Below, piece after piece: positions 40,484 to 52,486 of a DNA stretch of 64,000 nt. The stretch spans positions 2,852,001 through 2,916,000 of the forward strand of contig NZ_PDJJ01000001.1 in NCBI RefSeq assembly GCF_002563715.1, written 5' to 3'. Position 1 is the stretch's first letter, and each line of letters begins with the position of its first letter. The notes beneath the pieces were generated by a model. That model ran no database searches, had not been told where the DNA came from, and worked only from the letters and a program-made list of their open reading frames with translations. The stretch comes from Isoptericola jiangsuensis (lineage in GTDB: Bacteria > Actinomycetota > Actinomycetes > Actinomycetales > Cellulomonadaceae). Made by a program: the position numbers and the translations under genes.

Positions 40484-42169
40484 ATGGCAGACGCCGACGT
40501 CATCGTCGTCGGGGCCGGGCTCTCGGGCCTGGTCACCGCGACCGAGCTCACCGCCGCGGGCCGCCGCGTGCTCCTCCTCGACCAGGAGCCGGAGGCCTCC
40601 CTCGGGGGCCAGGCCTGGTGGTCCTTCGGGGGCCTGTTCCTCGTGGACTCCCCCGAGCAGCGCCGCCTCGGAGTGCGCGACTCGGCCGAGCTCGCGTGGT
40701 CCGACTGGCTGGGTTCCGCCCGGTTCGAGCCCGGCGCGGAGGACGGCCGGGGCCCTGACCGGCACGGCTACGCGTGGGCGAAGCACTACGTGGAGGCCGC
40801 CGCCGGCGACCTGCGCTCGTGGCTGCACGCCAAGGGGGTGCGCTGGTTCCCGCTGGTGCAGTGGGCCGAGCGCGGCGGCTACCCGGCCGGGGGCCACGGC
40901 AACACCGTCCCGCGGTTCCACGTCACGTGGGGCACGGGGCCTGCGATCGTGGCGCCGTTCGTCGAGGCCGCGCGCCGGGCCCGCTCCGCCGGGCTGCTGG
41001 AGATGCGGTTCCGTCGCCGCGTCACCGGGTTCGTCGTCACCGACGGCCGCGTCACCGGCGTGCGCTGCGAGGTCCTGGCGGACGACGACGCGCTGCGCGG
41101 CGCACCGTCGTCGCGTGACGTCGTCGCGGCCGAGGAGCTGACCGCGGGCGCCGTCGTCGTCGCGTCCGGCGGCATCGGCGCCAACCACGACCTCGCCCGC
41201 GACCGCTGGGACCCCGCCGCCGGCACCCTGCCCGCCCGCATGCTCTCCGGCGTCCCCGACTCCACCGACGGCCTGCTGCTCGGGCACGCCGCCGACGCCG
41301 GCGCCGCGCTGGTGCACGAGCACCGCATGTGGCACTACCCCGAGGGCATCGCGAACCATTCCCCCGTCTGGACGAACCACGGGATCCGCATCCTGCCCGG
41401 CCCGTCGTCCCTGTGGCTCGACGCCGACGGCGGCCGCCTGCCCGCCCCGCTGTTCCCCGGCTTCGACGCCCTCGGCGCGCTCCAGCACGTGACCCGGCGC
41501 GGCGACGACCACTCCTGGTTCGTGCTCAACAAGGCGATCATGGAGTCGGAGTTCGCCCTGTCCGGCTCGGAGCAGAACCCCGACCTCACCGGCAAGGACC
41601 TGCGGCTGCTCGCCCAGCGGGTGCTGCCGGGCGCCGTGGGGCCGGTGGCGCGGTTCGCCGCGGAGTCCCCCGAGTTCCTGTGGGCGGACACCCCGGCCGA
41701 GCTCGCGGGGAAGATGAACGCCCTCACCGAGGCCACCCCGGGCTCCCGCGGGCACGTCGACCCCGAGGCGCTGGCCGCGATCGTCGCCGCCCGTGACGCC
41801 CAGGTCGCCTCCGGCCTCGGCAAGGACCCGCAGGTGGTCGCGACCCGTGCCGCTCGCGACTTCCGCGTCGACAAGATGATCCGCGTCTCGCCGCCGCGTC
41901 CCCTGACCACCCCGAAGGACGGGCCGCTGCTCGCGGTGCGGCTGTCCGTGCTGACCCGCAAGACCCTTGGCGGCCTGTGGTGCGACCCGTCGGGCCGCGT
42001 CCTGCACGACGACGGCACGGTGCTGGACGGCTTGTGGGCCGTCGGCGAGGCCGCCGGGTTCGGCGGCGGTGGCGTGCACGGCCACCGCGCCCTGGAGGGC
42101 ACGTTCCTCGGCGGCTGCCTGCACACGGGCCGCGTCACCGGGCGGGCGCTGGCGGCCGAGGCCGGCTGA
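40484..42169 (+). CDS. FAD-binding dehydrogenase of the KstD/fumarate-reductase-like family
   Basis: 561-aa flavoprotein. Rossmann FAD motif VVGAGLSGLVTATELTAAG at residues ~7-25 followed by LLLDQEPEASLGGQAWWSFGG-type sequence (~31-50), and a C-terminal FAD closing segment GLWAVGEAAGFGGGGVHG and LEGTFLGGCLHTGRV. This matches the 3-ketosteroid-delta1-dehydrogenase-like group often annotated just as FAD-binding dehydrogenase; the substrate cannot be told. It has its own promoter and lies between glgX and glgE with no evident link to glucan metabolism. It might pass electrons to the nearby ETF, which is speculation. Confidence 0.85.
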   Translation: MADADVIVVGAGLSGLVTATELTAAGRRVLLLDQEPEASLGGQAWWSFGGLFLVDSPEQRRLGVRDSAELAWSDWLGSARFEPGAEDGRGPDRHGYAWAKHYVEAAAGDLRSWLHAKGVRWFPLVQWAERGGYPAGGHGNTVPRFHVTWGTGPAIVAPFVEAARRARSAGLLEMRFRRRVTGFVVTDGRVTGVRCEVLADDDALRGAPSSRDVVAAEELTAGAVVVASGGIGANHDLARDRWDPAAGTLPARMLSGVPDSTDGLLLGHAADAGAALVHEHRMWHYPEGIANHSPVWTNHGIRILPGPSSLWLDADGGRLPAPLFPGFDALGALQHVTRRGDDHSWFVLNKAIMESEFALSGSEQNPDLTGKDLRLLAQRVLPGAVGPVARFAAESPEFLWADTPAELAGKMNALTEATPGSRGHVDPEALAAIVAARDAQVASGLGKDPQVVATRAARDFRVDKMIRVSPPRPLTTPKDGPLLAVRLSVLTRKTLGGLWCDPSGRVLHDDGTVLDGLWAVGEAAGFGGGGVHGHRALEGTFLGGCLHTGRVTGRALAAEAG

Positions 42170-42309
42170 CGCCTCGCCGCGAGGTGGTACCGGAGGTGGT
42201 GGGGTCGTGCCCCCGGGGTCCGACCTCGCGACCGCAGGTACGACCTCGGGGGAAGGGTCGACCCTGCCCGTCCCGGGCATGTTGTCGCGCACAGGGGCTC
42301 GCGGCTGAC

Positions 42310-42315
42310 TAGCGT
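42310..42315 (+). promoter_or_regulatory. -10 element for leaderless glgE
   Basis: TAGCGT ends six bases before the GTG at 42322. It follows a 150-bp gap with imperfect CGAGGT/ACCTCG inverted repeats that may end the upstream transcript. Confidence 0.5.
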
Positions 42316-42321
42316 GGAGGC

Positions 42322-44372
42322 GTGACACAGCCCCAGCCGACCCCGTACCGCCCGATCGGCCGCATCCCCGTGCTCGAGGTCTCCCCCGTCGTCGAGGGCG
42401 GGCGCTGGCCCGCGAAGGCGACGCCGGGCGAGGTCGTCCCCGTCGAGGCCACCGTGTTCCGCGAGGGGCACGACGCCGTCAACGCGACCGCCGTGCTGTT
42501 CGGCCCGGACGGGCGGGTGCACTCGTGGGCGCCGATGGAGGACGTCGCGCCGGGCCTCGACCGGTTCCGCGGGTTCCTCCAGCCGGACGCGGAGGGCGAC
42601 TGGTCGTTCCGTGTGGAGGCGTGGTCCGACCCGTACGCGACGTGGGCGCACGACGCGTCGATCAAGATCCCCGCCGGCCAGGACGTCGACCTCATGCTCG
42701 CCGAGGGCGCCCGCCTGTTCAAGGAGATCACGACCCACCGGCTGCAGAAGCGGCGCCGCCCGGCCGACGCCGAGCTGCTGACGCGGGTCGCCGCGGAGCT
42801 GGCGGACGGCACGCGACCGCCGGAGGCGCGGCTCGCGATGGCCACCCAGCACGCCGTCAAGGACGCGCTGCGCCGCATCCCGCTGCGGCACCGGATGACG
42901 CCGAGCGCGACGTACCCGCTGCGGGTGCACCGGAAGCTGGCGCTCACGGGGTCCTGGTACGAGATGTTCCCCCGCTCGGAGGGGGCGACGCAGCGCCGGG
43001 ACGGCACGTGGCGGTCGGGCACGTTCGTGTCCGCGGCGAAGCGGCTGCCCGCGATCGCGGCGATGGGGTTCGACGTCGTCTACCTCACCCCCATCCACCC
43101 GATCGGCACCACGTTCCGCAAGGGCCGCAACAACACCCTCGACGCGCAGCCGGGCGACCCGGGCAGCCCGTACGCCATCGGGGCGCCGGAGGGCGGCCAC
43201 GACGCGATCCACCCGGACCTCGGCACGGAGCGGGGCTTCAAGGCGTTCGTCGCGGAGGCCCGCGAGCACGGGCTGGAGGTGGCCCTGGACCTGGCGCTGC
43301 AGTGCTCGCCGGACCACCCGTGGGTCACCGAGCACCCGGAGTGGTTCACGGTGCGCGCGGACGGCTCGATCGCGTACGCGGAGAACCCGCCGAAGAAGTA
43401 CCAGGACATCTACCCGCTGAACTTCGACCGCGACCCGCAGGGCATCTACGCCGAGGTGCTGCGGGTGGTGCGGGTGTGGATCGACCGCGGGGTGACGCTC
43501 TTCCGCGTCGACAACCCGCACACGAAGCCGCTGGACTTCTGGGAGTGGCTGCTGGCGCAGGTGCACGCCACGAACCCGGAGGTGATCTTCCTGTCGGAGG
43601 CGTTCACGAAGCCGGCGATGATGCAGACCCTCGCCCGGATCGGGTTCCACCAGTCGTACACGTACTTCACGTGGCGGAACACGAAGGAGGAGGTCGAGGA
43701 GTACCTCGCGGAGGTCGCCGGGGAGCAGGGCGCGGTGATGCGGCCGTCGTTCTGGCCGACGACGCACGACATCCTCCCGCCGTACCTCCAGGCGGGCGGG
43801 GTAGCCGGGTTCGCGGTGCGCGCGGTGCTCGCGGCGACGGGCAGCCCCACGTGGGGCATCTACTCGGGCTACGAGCTGGTGGAGAACGTGCCCCGACCCG
43901 GCGTCGAGGAGCAGATCGACAACGAGAAGTACGAGTACAAGCCGCGCGACTGGTCGAAGGCGGACGACCTCGGCATCGCGATGCTGCTCGGCCGGCTCAA
44001 CGAGATCCGGCGGGCCCACCCGGCGCTGCAGCAGCTGCGCAACGTGCACGTCCACACCTCCACGAACGACCAGGTCGTGGTGTTCTCGCGGCGGGTGCGG
44101 GCCGAGCACCTGCCGGCGGCGGGGCGGCCGGGTGCCACGCAGGACGACGTCGTGCTGGTGGTGGTCAACCTGGACCCGCACCAGGCGCAGGAGTCCACGC
44201 TGCTGCTCGACCTGGGTGCGCTCGGCCTGACCCGGCCGGACGGCGTCGAGGACCAGCCGTTCTTCACGGTCCACGACGAGCTGTCCGGGCAGACCTTCGG
44301 GTGGGGCGCGCACCCGTACGTCCGGCTGGACCCGATGCAGCAGGTCGCGCACGTGCTGCGGGTGGTCCCGGC

Positions 44373-44376
<4 letters not shown>
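42322..44376 (+). CDS. glgE: Alpha-1,4-glucan:maltose-1-phosphate maltosyltransferase GlgE
   Basis: GH13_3 enzyme that extends alpha-1,4-glucan with maltosyl units from maltose 1-phosphate. 684 aa. N-terminal beta domain from [20 protein letters not shown]; catalytic domain with [31 protein letters not shown]-like start (~235-260), nucleophile Asp in [17 protein letters not shown], acid Glu in [13 protein letters not shown], and [15 protein letters not shown] 42322 is nearly leaderless. The stop overlaps the treS GTG. With treS and maltokinase it makes the trehalose-to-glucan route; glgB follows 14 kb later. Confidence 0.96.
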
Positions 44377-46148
<1,772 letters not shown>

Positions 46149-46151
46149 GTC

Positions 46152-47561
46152 ATGGTCGACGTCTCCGTGCAGTCCGCCACCCCCGACCCGAGCGTCGGTG
46201 ACCTGCTGGCGGCCTGGCTGCCCACGCAACGCTGGTACCCGGGCGCCGGGGAGGTGAGTGTCGAGCCGTGGCTGGCGGTGACGTTCGGCCCGGACGGGGA
46301 GGTCGACGGCGGCGGCGACGTGGCGACGGGTCCGGCGTCCGACGGCGGGGCCGTCCCCACGGCGGAGCCGCACCTGGTGCTCCTGCTGGTGCGCCTCACG
46401 GGGCCGGCGCTGCCGGGCGGCGAGCTGGTGGCACAGGTGCCGCTGGTGCTGTCGGACGTCGAGCACGTCGGCCTGGGGCACATCGGGACGGTGTCGACGG
46501 ACGCGGGCGACGTGGCCGTGCACGACGGCGGCGCGCACCCGACGGGCTGGGTGACGCTGCTGCACGCGATGGGCGTGCCGGGCGACCTCGACACCCTCAC
46601 CGAGCGCGCCCGCGTGCTGGCGGGCGAGCAGTCGAACACGTCGGTGATCCTGCCGGCCGTCCCGTCGCCGGGCGGCACGGGCGCGATGCTGAAGATCCTG
46701 CGGACGGTGGCGGACGGCCCGCACCCGGACGTCGTGGTGCCGGAGGCGCTGACGGCGGACGGCTGGGACGGCGTGCCCCGGTTCCTGGGCGCGCTGGAGG
46801 TCGACGCGGGCGACGCGGAGCCGGTGCACCTGGCGATCCTGTCGGAGCTCGTCCCGAACGCGGAGGACGGGTTCGAGCTGGCCTGCGACCTCGCGAGCCG
46901 CGACGAGTCGTTCGCGCCGGACGCCGCCGCGCTGGGCCGGCTGCTCGCCGAGCTGCACCTGCGGTTGGCGCGGGTGCTGCCCGCGGGGCCGCCGCTGGAC
47001 GCCGCGGCGTTCGTGGCCGGCCTGCGGCGCCGGGCCGAGCGGGCGGTGGCGGAGGCGCCGGACGCCCTGGCCGGGCGCGCCGACGAGATCGTCGCGCTCC
47101 TCGACGAGCTCGAGGCGCGCCTGGCGGGCCTGTCCGCCCCCGTGCCGACGCAGCACGTCCACGGCGACCTGCACCTCGGCCAGACCCTCGCCGGGGACGG
47201 CACCTGGAAGGTGCTGGACTTCGAGGGCGAGCCGCAGCGGCCCGTCGCGGAACGGACCGCGCCCGACCTTCCGCTGCGCGACGTCGCCGGGATGCTGCGC
47301 TCGTTCGACTACGCGGCCGCGGTGGGCGGGGCGCACGAGCCGGAGCGGTGGCGGACGGACGCCGCCGCGGCGTTCCTGGAGGCGTACCGCGCCGCGTCGC
47401 CGCTGCCGCCCGGGCTCGACGACGACACGGCCGAGGTCGTGCTGCGCGCGCTCGTCCTGGACAAGGCGCTGTACGAGGTCGTCTACGAGTCACGGCACCG
47501 GCCCGCGTGGCTGCCGATCCCGCTGGCGGCCGTGGACCGGGCGCTGGACCCGACCGGCTGA
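46152..47561 (+). CDS. mak: Maltokinase (Mak/Pep2)
   Basis: Phosphorylates maltose with ATP to maltose 1-phosphate, the GlgE donor. 469 aa, aminoglycoside-kinase-like fold. N-terminal LAAWLPTQRWYPGAG, lobe with MLKILRTVADGPHPDVVVPEAL, catalytic HVHGDLHLGQTL and metal-binding VLDFEGEPQRPVAER, then KALYEVVYESRHRPAWLPIP. Three bases after treS. It ends the glgE-treS-mak operon at a bidirectional hairpin. The usual fourth gene, glgB, is displaced to 61.8 kb by the galactomannan block. Confidence 0.95.
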   Translation: MVDVSVQSATPDPSVGDLLAAWLPTQRWYPGAGEVSVEPWLAVTFGPDGEVDGGGDVATGPASDGGAVPTAEPHLVLLLVRLTGPALPGGELVAQVPLVLSDVEHVGLGHIGTVSTDAGDVAVHDGGAHPTGWVTLLHAMGVPGDLDTLTERARVLAGEQSNTSVILPAVPSPGGTGAMLKILRTVADGPHPDVVVPEALTADGWDGVPRFLGALEVDAGDAEPVHLAILSELVPNAEDGFELACDLASRDESFAPDAAALGRLLAELHLRLARVLPAGPPLDAAAFVAGLRRRAERAVAEAPDALAGRADEIVALLDELEARLAGLSAPVPTQHVHGDLHLGQTLAGDGTWKVLDFEGEPQRPVAERTAPDLPLRDVAGMLRSFDYAAAVGGAHEPERWRTDAAAAFLEAYRAASPLPPGLDDDTAEVVLRALVLDKALYEVVYESRHRPAWLPIPLAAVDRALDPTG

Positions 47562-47575
47562 CCGACCGACCGCCC

Positions 47576-47619
47576 GGCCACCGGCGCGACAGGCCGGACC
47601 TGCCCGCGCGCCGGTGGCC
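47576..47619. terminator. Bidirectional hairpin between convergent mak and alpha-galactosidase genes
   Basis: 13-bp perfect arms GGCCACCGGCGCG (47576-47588) and CGCGCCGGTGGCC (47607-47619) with an 18-nt loop, in the 68-bp gap between convergent stops. No T-run, but position and strength suit termination in both directions. Confidence 0.6.
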
Positions 47620-47629
47620 CGGGCGGCGC

Positions 47630-49792
47630 TCACACCGCGACGGCCCGCAGCAGCAGCACCCGGTCGGCGAACAGCACGGGCAGCGCGATCCCGACGCGCC
47701 CGAGCACGGCGCCGGGCGCCGTGACCCCGCCGTCCTCGACCCAGCCGAGCGGCACGCCCCAGCGGGCGGCGACCCCCTCCAGGGTGGTGACCGGCCCGTC
47801 GAGGGTGACGCGGTAGGTGCGCGCCGGGTCGAGCCCGGGCAGCGGCACGGCGGGCGGCGGCCACGTGTCCGACGACGCGGTGCACACCCAGGCGAACAGG
47901 GCCTCGGAGCCGTCGCGGGCGACGACGCCGTGCAGCGCGTACGCGGGGTCGGGGACGTCGGCGTGCACGACCCGACCGGAGTGCAGCAGGCCACGACGCC
48001 GCTTGTAGTGGTCCACCCAGAGCGCGAGCCGGGTCCGGTCGGCGGGCGGCGCCTCGGTGACGTCCCACTCGATCCCCAGGTGCCCGAACAGCGCCACGGC
48101 GCACCGGACGTCGAGCGGCAGCGCACGGTCCGACGTCGGGGCGACCGGCGCGGACACGTGCGCGCCGAGCAGCTCGTACGGGACCAGCAGCGACGTCCAG
48201 CGCTGGATCCCGACCCGTTCGTGCGCGTCGGTCGAGTCCGACGCCCAGACCCGGTCGGTGCGCTGCAGGATCTCCAGGTCGACGCGGGCGCCGCCGGACG
48301 CGCACGTCTCGACCTCCAGGCCGGGGTGGCGGGCCCGCAGCTCGTCGATCAGCCGGTAGACGGCGAGGGTCTGGGCGTGCGCGGCGGCGCGGCCGTCCGG
48401 GGGCAGGCCGCCCTCGCCGAGCTCGCGGTTGTGGTCCCACTTGAGGGAGGCGATCGGGTACTCGGTCACCAGCGCGTCGAGCCGGTCGAGCACGTGGGCG
48501 TACGCCCCCGGGTCGGCGAGGTCGAGCACCTGCTGGTGGCGGCCCGGTCCGGGCAGCCGGCCGCCCGCGGCCCGCAGGATCCACTCCGGGTGCGCCCGGG
48601 CGACGTCGGAGTCCGGGTTGACCATCTCCGGCTCCACCCACAGCCCGAACTCCATCCCGAGCCCGCGCACGTGGTCGACCAGCGGCCACAGCCCGTGGGG
48701 GTACACGTCCGCGGAGACCGTCCAGTCGCCCAGCCCCGCACGGTCGTCGCGGCGGGCCCCGAACCAGCCGTCGTCGAGCACGAACCGCTCGGCCCCCACC
48801 TCCGCGGCGGCGTCCGCGAGCGCCGTCAGCCGGGACAGCGAGTGGTCGAACGTGACGGCCTCCCAGGTGTTGACGACGACGGGTCGTGGCGAGGCCGGGT
48901 GGCCCGGCCGGGCACGCAGCCAGTCGTGGACCCGACCGCTCGCGGCGTCGAGGCCGTGCCCCCAGGTCGCGTACGTCCACGGCGAGGCGTAGGTCTCGCC
49001 GGGCGCGAGCCGCACCTCCCCAGGATCCAGCGCCTCGCCCGCCGCGAGCAGGCGCACCCCGTGGTAGCTGCGCTCGGCGACGAACCGCTGGTTGCCGGAC
49101 CAGGCGGCGTGCACGCCCCACACCTCGCCGCGCCGGGCACCGAAGCCCTCCTCACCCGCGCACAGCAGGAACGCGGTGTCGAACCCGGGTCGGCCCCGGT
49201 GCCCGGTGCGCTCGTGCCGGCCGTGCGCGAACGGCAGCCGCTGGGGGCTGCGCTCGCGGAGCTGGTGGCCGGTGAGGTCGAACAGCTCGGTCGCGCGGGC
49301 GGGCACGGGCAGCGCGGGGAGCACGCCGGCGACGTCGTGGACGTCTGCGCCCACGTTCGTGACCTCGGCCCGCAGGCGGACGAGCCCGCTGCGGGCCTGC
49401 TCGACGACGAGGTCGAGAGCGAGCCCGGCAGCGTCGTCGTGGGCGCTCACCTCGAGCGCCTGCGACCAGGGCGCCTCACGGTCGGCGACGTGCAGCCCGG
49501 TCACCTCGAACCGGGTGGTCGGCGCGCCGCCGGACCGGTGCCCGGTGACGCCCCGGACGCCGGGCCACCCGGTGGACGCCTCGGGCAGCACCGACACCGG
49601 CATCGGGCCGTCGACGGGGTAGCCGAACGGCTGCGGGGCGGTCGCCCGCACCAGGGCCGCGAGCGCCGCGTCGTCGTGGTCGCCGAGGTCGGCGCCCCAG
49701 TGCACGACGACGGGCAGGCGGGCGTCGTGCACCGCCAGGACGAGGCTGACCCCGCCCGCCCGGAGGTGGACGTGCCGGTCGACCGCCGTCAC
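47630..49792 (-). CDS. Alpha-galactosidase, GH36
   Basis: Removes alpha-1,6-galactose, probably the side chains of galactomannan oligosaccharides, in the cytosol (no signal peptide). 720 aa. N-terminal beta supersandwich; catalytic barrel with FVLDDGWFGARRDD, GLWVEPEMVNPDSD, the nucleophile Asp in SLKWDHNRE, CASGGARVDLEIL and acid/base Asp in VWASDSTDAHERV. GTG 49792 overlaps the beta-mannosidase stop (GTGA), so both enzymes are co-translated, which supports a shared substrate. Promoter-distal gene of the leftward locus. Confidence 0.95.
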   Translation of the reverse strand: MTAVDRHVHLRAGGVSLVLAVHDARLPVVVHWGADLGDHDDAALAALVRATAPQPFGYPVDGPMPVSVLPEASTGWPGVRGVTGHRSGGAPTTRFEVTGLHVADREAPWSQALEVSAHDDAAGLALDLVVEQARSGLVRLRAEVTNVGADVHDVAGVLPALPVPARATELFDLTGHQLRERSPQRLPFAHGRHERTGHRGRPGFDTAFLLCAGEEGFGARRGEVWGVHAAWSGNQRFVAERSYHGVRLLAAGEALDPGEVRLAPGETYASPWTYATWGHGLDAASGRVHDWLRARPGHPASPRPVVVNTWEAVTFDHSLSRLTALADAAAEVGAERFVLDDGWFGARRDDRAGLGDWTVSADVYPHGLWPLVDHVRGLGMEFGLWVEPEMVNPDSDVARAHPEWILRAAGGRLPGPGRHQQVLDLADPGAYAHVLDRLDALVTEYPIASLKWDHNRELGEGGLPPDGRAAAHAQTLAVYRLIDELRARHPGLEVETCASGGARVDLEILQRTDRVWASDSTDAHERVGIQRWTSLLVPYELLGAHVSAPVAPTSDRALPLDVRCAVALFGHLGIEWDVTEAPPADRTRLALWVDHYKRRRGLLHSGRVVHADVPDPAYALHGVVARDGSEALFAWVCTASSDTWPPPAVPLPGLDPARTYRVTLDGPVTTLEGVAARWGVPLGWVEDGGVTAPGAVLGRVGIALPVLFADRVLLLRAVAV

Positions 49793-52392
49793 GCCGGCTC
49801 GACGAGCTGGTTGAGGGAGCGCAGGACGTCCGGCGTCACCAGGGCGTCCGGGTTCACGACGGCGCCGACGGGGAGCGTCACGTGCAGGTCGACGCTCTCG
49901 CCCGGCAGGAGCGTGACGAGCATGTCGTCCACCACGGCGTCCGGGCATACCTTGTCCACCAGCAGCGTGAGGTCCCGCACGAGGTTCGCCGCGGTGACGC
50001 GCACCGTGACACCGCCGTCGGCGGGCAGCACCTCGGTCGCCAGGTGGGGCACGGCCAGGGCCGAGTCGCGCGGCTCGGCAGGGAACCACAGGCCGCGGCT
50101 CCCGTCGAGGTCCGCCACCAGCAGCTCCGCGGCGGGGTGCTCGAACCGGGTCGTCACGGCGTCCGGCAGGAGCGTCCGGGTCCCGCGCGCCGGGACCTCC
50201 ACCGGGAGCCGCAGGGACGTGCGCACCGTCCCGTCGAACCCGAGGCGGCGCACGACGAGCTCGCCGGCCCAGTCCTCGTCGGTGTCGTTCACCAGCACCA
50301 CGGCGAGCACGTCCGTGTCGTCGCCCACCGGCTCGCCGCCGGCCGCGGACCGCGGCTGCACCGTCACCAGCCGGTCGGCGTGCGCGTGCGCCAGCGCGTG
50401 CAGCAGCGGCTTCGCCCGGCCGTCGCCGTCCACCGCCGCCCACGACGTCACCGGCCAGCAGTCGTTGAGCTGCCACACCACCGACCCCTGGCAGCGCGGC
50501 GCCCACGACCGCAGGTGCTCGACCGCGACCTGCACGGCCGTCGCCTGGTTCCATGACATCGCCCAGTGCCAGTCGACCATGTCGTCCGGCAGGCGCAGGT
50601 GCGCGACCAGCCCGTCGGTGAGCTTGTCGTTGCCGCTCGCCGCCTTCTGGTGGACCTGCATCCCCGGCGACTCCGGCGTCAGCGGGTCGTCCGACACCGC
50701 CCGCGTCAACGTCGACCACGTCGGCGGGCCCTGCCAGCCGAACTCCGCCATGAAGCGCGGCACCACGTCGCGGTAGTGCGGCCAGTCCTCCCGGTTCCAC
50801 ACCTCCCAGGAGTGCATGGAGCCGTGCGCCGGGTCGTTCGGGAACAGGTCCGCCCGGATCGGCAGGTCGCCCGACCACGGGCTCGACGGCGTGTACGGCC
50901 GCGTGCCGTCCAGCTCCGCCACCACCCGCGGCAGCAGGTCCTCGTAGTAGCCCAGCCCCCATGTGCGCCCGTCGAGACGCTTCACCCAGCCCCACGTGCG
51001 GTGGCCCCACACGTTCTCGTTGGAGCCGTTCCACAGCACCAGGCTCGGGTGCGGCGACAGCCGTGCCACGTTGTCCCGCGCCTCCGCCTCCACCTCGGAC
51101 CACAGCGGCTCGTCCTCGGCGTACGCCGCGCACGCGAACGGGAAGTCCTGCCAGGTCAGCACGCCCCGCTCGTCGCACAGGTCGTAGAAGTCGTCCGACT
51201 CGTACACGCCGCCGCCCCACACCCGCAGCAGGTTGACGTTCGCCACGACCGACTGGTCGAGACGGGCCGTCAGGCGCTCGCGGGTGACGCGGGGCAGGAA
51301 CTCGTCGTCGGGGATCCAGTTGGCGCCCTTGACCCACACGGGCCGGTCGTTCACCACAATCGTGAAGGACGTGCCGTCGTCGTCGGGCCGGGTGTCGAGC
51401 CGCACCGACCGGAAGCCGGTCCGACCGTGCCACCGGTCCAGGCCTCCCGCGGCGGCCTGGGTCCCGCCGTCGCCGGCCGCGGACCCGGCGACGAGGGTGA
51501 CCTCGACGTCGTGGAGCGGCTGGTCGCCGTACCCGCGCGGCCACCACACGGCGACGTCGGGCAGGCGCAGACGCACGACACCGGCGTCGTCGACCAGCGC
51601 GCCCGTGGCCTCGTGCGTCATGCCGTGGCCGGTGACGGCCACCCGGACGTGCAGCTCGCCCCGGTCGCCGCCCGGCGCCCGCACGGCGTCCACGTGCACG
51701 TCGAGCGTGCCGTCCCATGTGCCGTCGTCGGCGCGCACCACGCCGGGCAGCACCCGCACCCCGGCGAACCGGGCCGTGGTCCACGACTCGAGGCGAACGG
51801 GTCTCCACAGGCCGACGGTCGCGGCGTCGATGCCCCAGTCCCAGCCGTAGTTGTACGCGGCCTTGCGCAGCGCGTTGAAGGGGTGGTGGTTGACCTGCGG
51901 CCGGTAGCCCAGGGCGAGGCTGCGGGCGTCGGCCTCGCGCACCGGGGAGGCGATCTCCACGACGAGCTCGTTGGCACCCTCACGCAGCAGGTCGGTGACG
52001 TCGAACCGGTACCGGCGGTGCATGTTCTCGGTGCGGGCCACCTCGACGCCGTTCAGCCGGACGACGGCGACCGTGTCGATGCCGTCGAACGCGAGGTCGT
52101 GACGGTCGGCGCCGTCGGGCGCCCAGTCGAACGCCGTGCGGTACTCCCACGCGCAGTGCCCGACCCACTTCAGCAGCGCCTCGTGGTCGTCGAGGTACGG
52201 GTCGGGGATCGCCCCGGCCGCCAGCAGGTCGGTGTGGACCGTGCCCGGGACGGTGGCGGGCACCCCCGCCGCGCTCTCGAGCAGGTCGCGGGAGGACGCC
52301 GGGACGGGACCGGCGACGGCGCGCACGGTCCAGCCGCCGTGGATCTCGCGGACCGTCAGCGGTGCGGTGGTGGCGGACGGGGACGTGGTCAC
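49789..52392 (-). CDS. Beta-mannosidase, GH2
   Basis: Releases mannose from the non-reducing ends of beta-mannooligosaccharides; cytosolic (no signal peptide). 867 aa. Sugar-binding N-domain (GGWTVRAVAGPVPA, VPGTVHTDLLAAG, YNYGWDWG), immunoglobulin-like middle, GH2 barrel with LLRVWGGGVYESDDFYDLCD, acid/base Glu in LVLWNGSNENVWG and nucleophile Glu in RFMAEFGWQGPP. GTG 52392 follows GAGGAG at six-base spacing. With the alpha-galactosidase it suggests galactomannan (guar/locust-bean type) breakdown. A 94-bp gap to the ROK gene may hold a promoter, though no clear one was seen. Confidence 0.95.
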   Translation of the reverse strand: MTTSPSATTAPLTVREIHGGWTVRAVAGPVPASSRDLLESAAGVPATVPGTVHTDLLAAGAIPDPYLDDHEALLKWVGHCAWEYRTAFDWAPDGADRHDLAFDGIDTVAVVRLNGVEVARTENMHRRYRFDVTDLLREGANELVVEIASPVREADARSLALGYRPQVNHHPFNALRKAAYNYGWDWGIDAATVGLWRPVRLESWTTARFAGVRVLPGVVRADDGTWDGTLDVHVDAVRAPGGDRGELHVRVAVTGHGMTHEATGALVDDAGVVRLRLPDVAVWWPRGYGDQPLHDVEVTLVAGSAAGDGGTQAAAGGLDRWHGRTGFRSVRLDTRPDDDGTSFTIVVNDRPVWVKGANWIPDDEFLPRVTRERLTARLDQSVVANVNLLRVWGGGVYESDDFYDLCDERGVLTWQDFPFACAAYAEDEPLWSEVEAEARDNVARLSPHPSLVLWNGSNENVWGHRTWGWVKRLDGRTWGLGYYEDLLPRVVAELDGTRPYTPSSPWSGDLPIRADLFPNDPAHGSMHSWEVWNREDWPHYRDVVPRFMAEFGWQGPPTWSTLTRAVSDDPLTPESPGMQVHQKAASGNDKLTDGLVAHLRLPDDMVDWHWAMSWNQATAVQVAVEHLRSWAPRCQGSVVWQLNDCWPVTSWAAVDGDGRAKPLLHALAHAHADRLVTVQPRSAAGGEPVGDDTDVLAVVLVNDTDEDWAGELVVRRLGFDGTVRTSLRLPVEVPARGTRTLLPDAVTTRFEHPAAELLVADLDGSRGLWFPAEPRDSALAVPHLATEVLPADGGVTVRVTAANLVRDLTLLVDKVCPDAVVDDMLVTLLPGESVDLHVTLPVGAVVNPDALVTPDVLRSLNQLVEPA

Positions 52393-52486
52393 GAAGGGCT
52401 CCTCGGGTGGTGCGGTCGTGGCGGTCGTAGGGTGGTCGACGGTCGGCAGAAGTCGGCAGCGGGCAGTGCTCGGGCGGTCGGGGCGG

